From assembly GCA_002290555.1 (NCBI GenBank), contig NEUK01000061.1, positions 1 through 64,000 of the forward strand: a stretch of DNA of 64,000 nt. The letters run 5' to 3'. This document shows positions 62,944 to 64,000 of the stretch, piece after piece (position 1 is the stretch's first letter; each line of letters starts with the position of its first letter). The notes under the pieces were generated by a model that searched no databases, was not told the origin of the DNA, and saw only the letters and a program-made list of their open reading frames with translations. A program made the position numbers and the translations under genes. The DNA is from Spartobacteria bacterium AMD-G4 (GTDB taxonomy: Bacteria; Verrucomicrobiota; Verrucomicrobiia; Chthoniobacterales; Terrimicrobiaceae).

Positions 62944-64000
62944 CGGGATTGATCCTGACGTTGGTCGCACTTGGCGCGGCAGCACAGCTCATCGCACAGT
63001 CTTCGGGCATGCCAAATGAAGGAAGCCAACTCGAACACGATGAGGCCAATGAAATCTGGCGGTTCAAATGATGGGGGAAGTCCGGTCGCACGTATTTCAT
63101 CCAGCACACCGACGATTTGAATAGGAGTTGGCAATAGCTGCCGTTTGTTGAAGCGGGCAATGGCTCCGTGAGAGAATGGGGCTTCAATCCCAGTGGAGAT
63201 AGGTTTCTTATCCGCCTGAAATACTCGGATATACCAACAGACAACCCCAGCTTGGCCTACTTTGATGGCGACCGCGTCAGTAACCTCGATGAGGTGACAC
63301 AAGGAACAAATCCGCTCTTGGCCCCTGATACCAACAGCAACGGCCTGCCAGATGATTGGGAGACATTTTACTTCGGCGCCATCGGACAAAATCCCAACGC
63401 CGATCCTGACAATGATGGGCTGACGAATCTTTTGGAATACCAGATCGGGACGACGGCGAGTGGGCTCGATGAGAACTGGGACGGATTGCCGGATGGCTTC
63501 GACACGGATCGGGACGGGTTGCCGGATGGGTTTGAATACCGCTACAGGAGCCGGTTGCAGCCGACGGTGTGGGATAACAAGAATCTCGATCCCGATGGGG
63601 ATGGGATCACGGACAAGTGGGAGGCGTTTTATGGCTTCGATCCGACGGTGGCCGATGGCGGGGCGGATCCGGATGGGGACGGGCTGAGCAGCGCGGAGGA
63701 AATCGCCGGGGGGTCGAGCCCAGTGGATGCGGATATCGACGCCGACGGGCTCAACGACAAGCAGGAGCGCGAGCAGGGCACGAGCCCGTGGCTGGGCGAT
63801 ACGGACTACGATTCGCTGCGCGACGGCTGGGAGGTGGCCAATGGGTTCAATCCGAAGCAGTGGAATTCCCCTGACAGCGATTGGGACAACGACGGGTTGA
63901 GCGATTGGTGGGAGGCGCGGCAGGCCACGAACCCGAGGGTGGCGGACACCGATGGGGACGGCACAAACGACGGCACGGAGGTGGCGAACAACACCGATCC
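62932..64000 (+). pseudogene. Thrombospondin type-3 repeat secreted protein with two in-frame stops; runs off window end
   Basis: Reads 'IKTLLAGLILTLVALGAAAQLIAQSSG...NEIWRFK*WGKSGRTYFIQHTDDLNRSWQ*LPFVEAGNGSVREWGFNPSGDRFLIRLKYSD...DPDGDGITDKWEAFYGFDP...DTDGDGTNDGTEVANNTDP'. TGA at 63069-63071, TAG at 63135-63137; open from 63138 to 64000. Confidence 0.7.

Noticed and set aside
62420-63389. Minus-strand ORFs of 274 and 149 aa
   Set aside because: Antisense to recognisable plus-strand secreted-protein sequence; no protein-like motifs.

Overview
The window looks like a contiguous bacterial chromosome segment, most consistent with Verrucomicrobiota. That lineage guess is an inference from an H1-like Lys/Ala/Pro protein, He_PIG and thrombospondin-type-3 secreted proteins, tandem bactofilins and general gene content. 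Most of it is housekeeping: queF, purD, nuoG, prmA, rseP, ispG, rnr, nadA, yicC, gmk, coaC-like, metH, a CBS-type pyrophosphatase, prfA, rpmE, PDH E1a/E1b/E2, pyrR-B-C, rarA, an aspartate aminotransferase, proS, lpd and a Zn-type ABC transporter. I saw no rRNA, tRNA, CRISPR array, transposase or prophage. Main points for follow-up: (1) a hipBA-like locus whose hipA is cut by one in-frame TAG; (2) proS with an apparent internal deletion plus frameshift; (3) three further disrupted or frameshifted reading frames at ~40.1, ~62.3 and ~63.1 kb; (4) a metallo-beta-lactamase-fold lipoprotein whose metal-ligand motifs appear replaced; (5) two perfect DnaA-box-like 9-mers upstream of an H1-like gene; (6) a cluster of TGCA sites in the lpd/znuA intergenic region and an uncharacterised protein inside the Zn transporter operon; (7) a WD40 protein coupled to a COG0523 GTPase; (8) a two-zinc-ribbon bactofilin; (9) a 59-aa lipoprotein missing from the ORF track; (10) a secreted protein with near-identical 501-bp repeats. 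I did not recognise a clearly new multi-gene defence or biosynthetic system. All family calls come from reading motifs by eye, with no database search.
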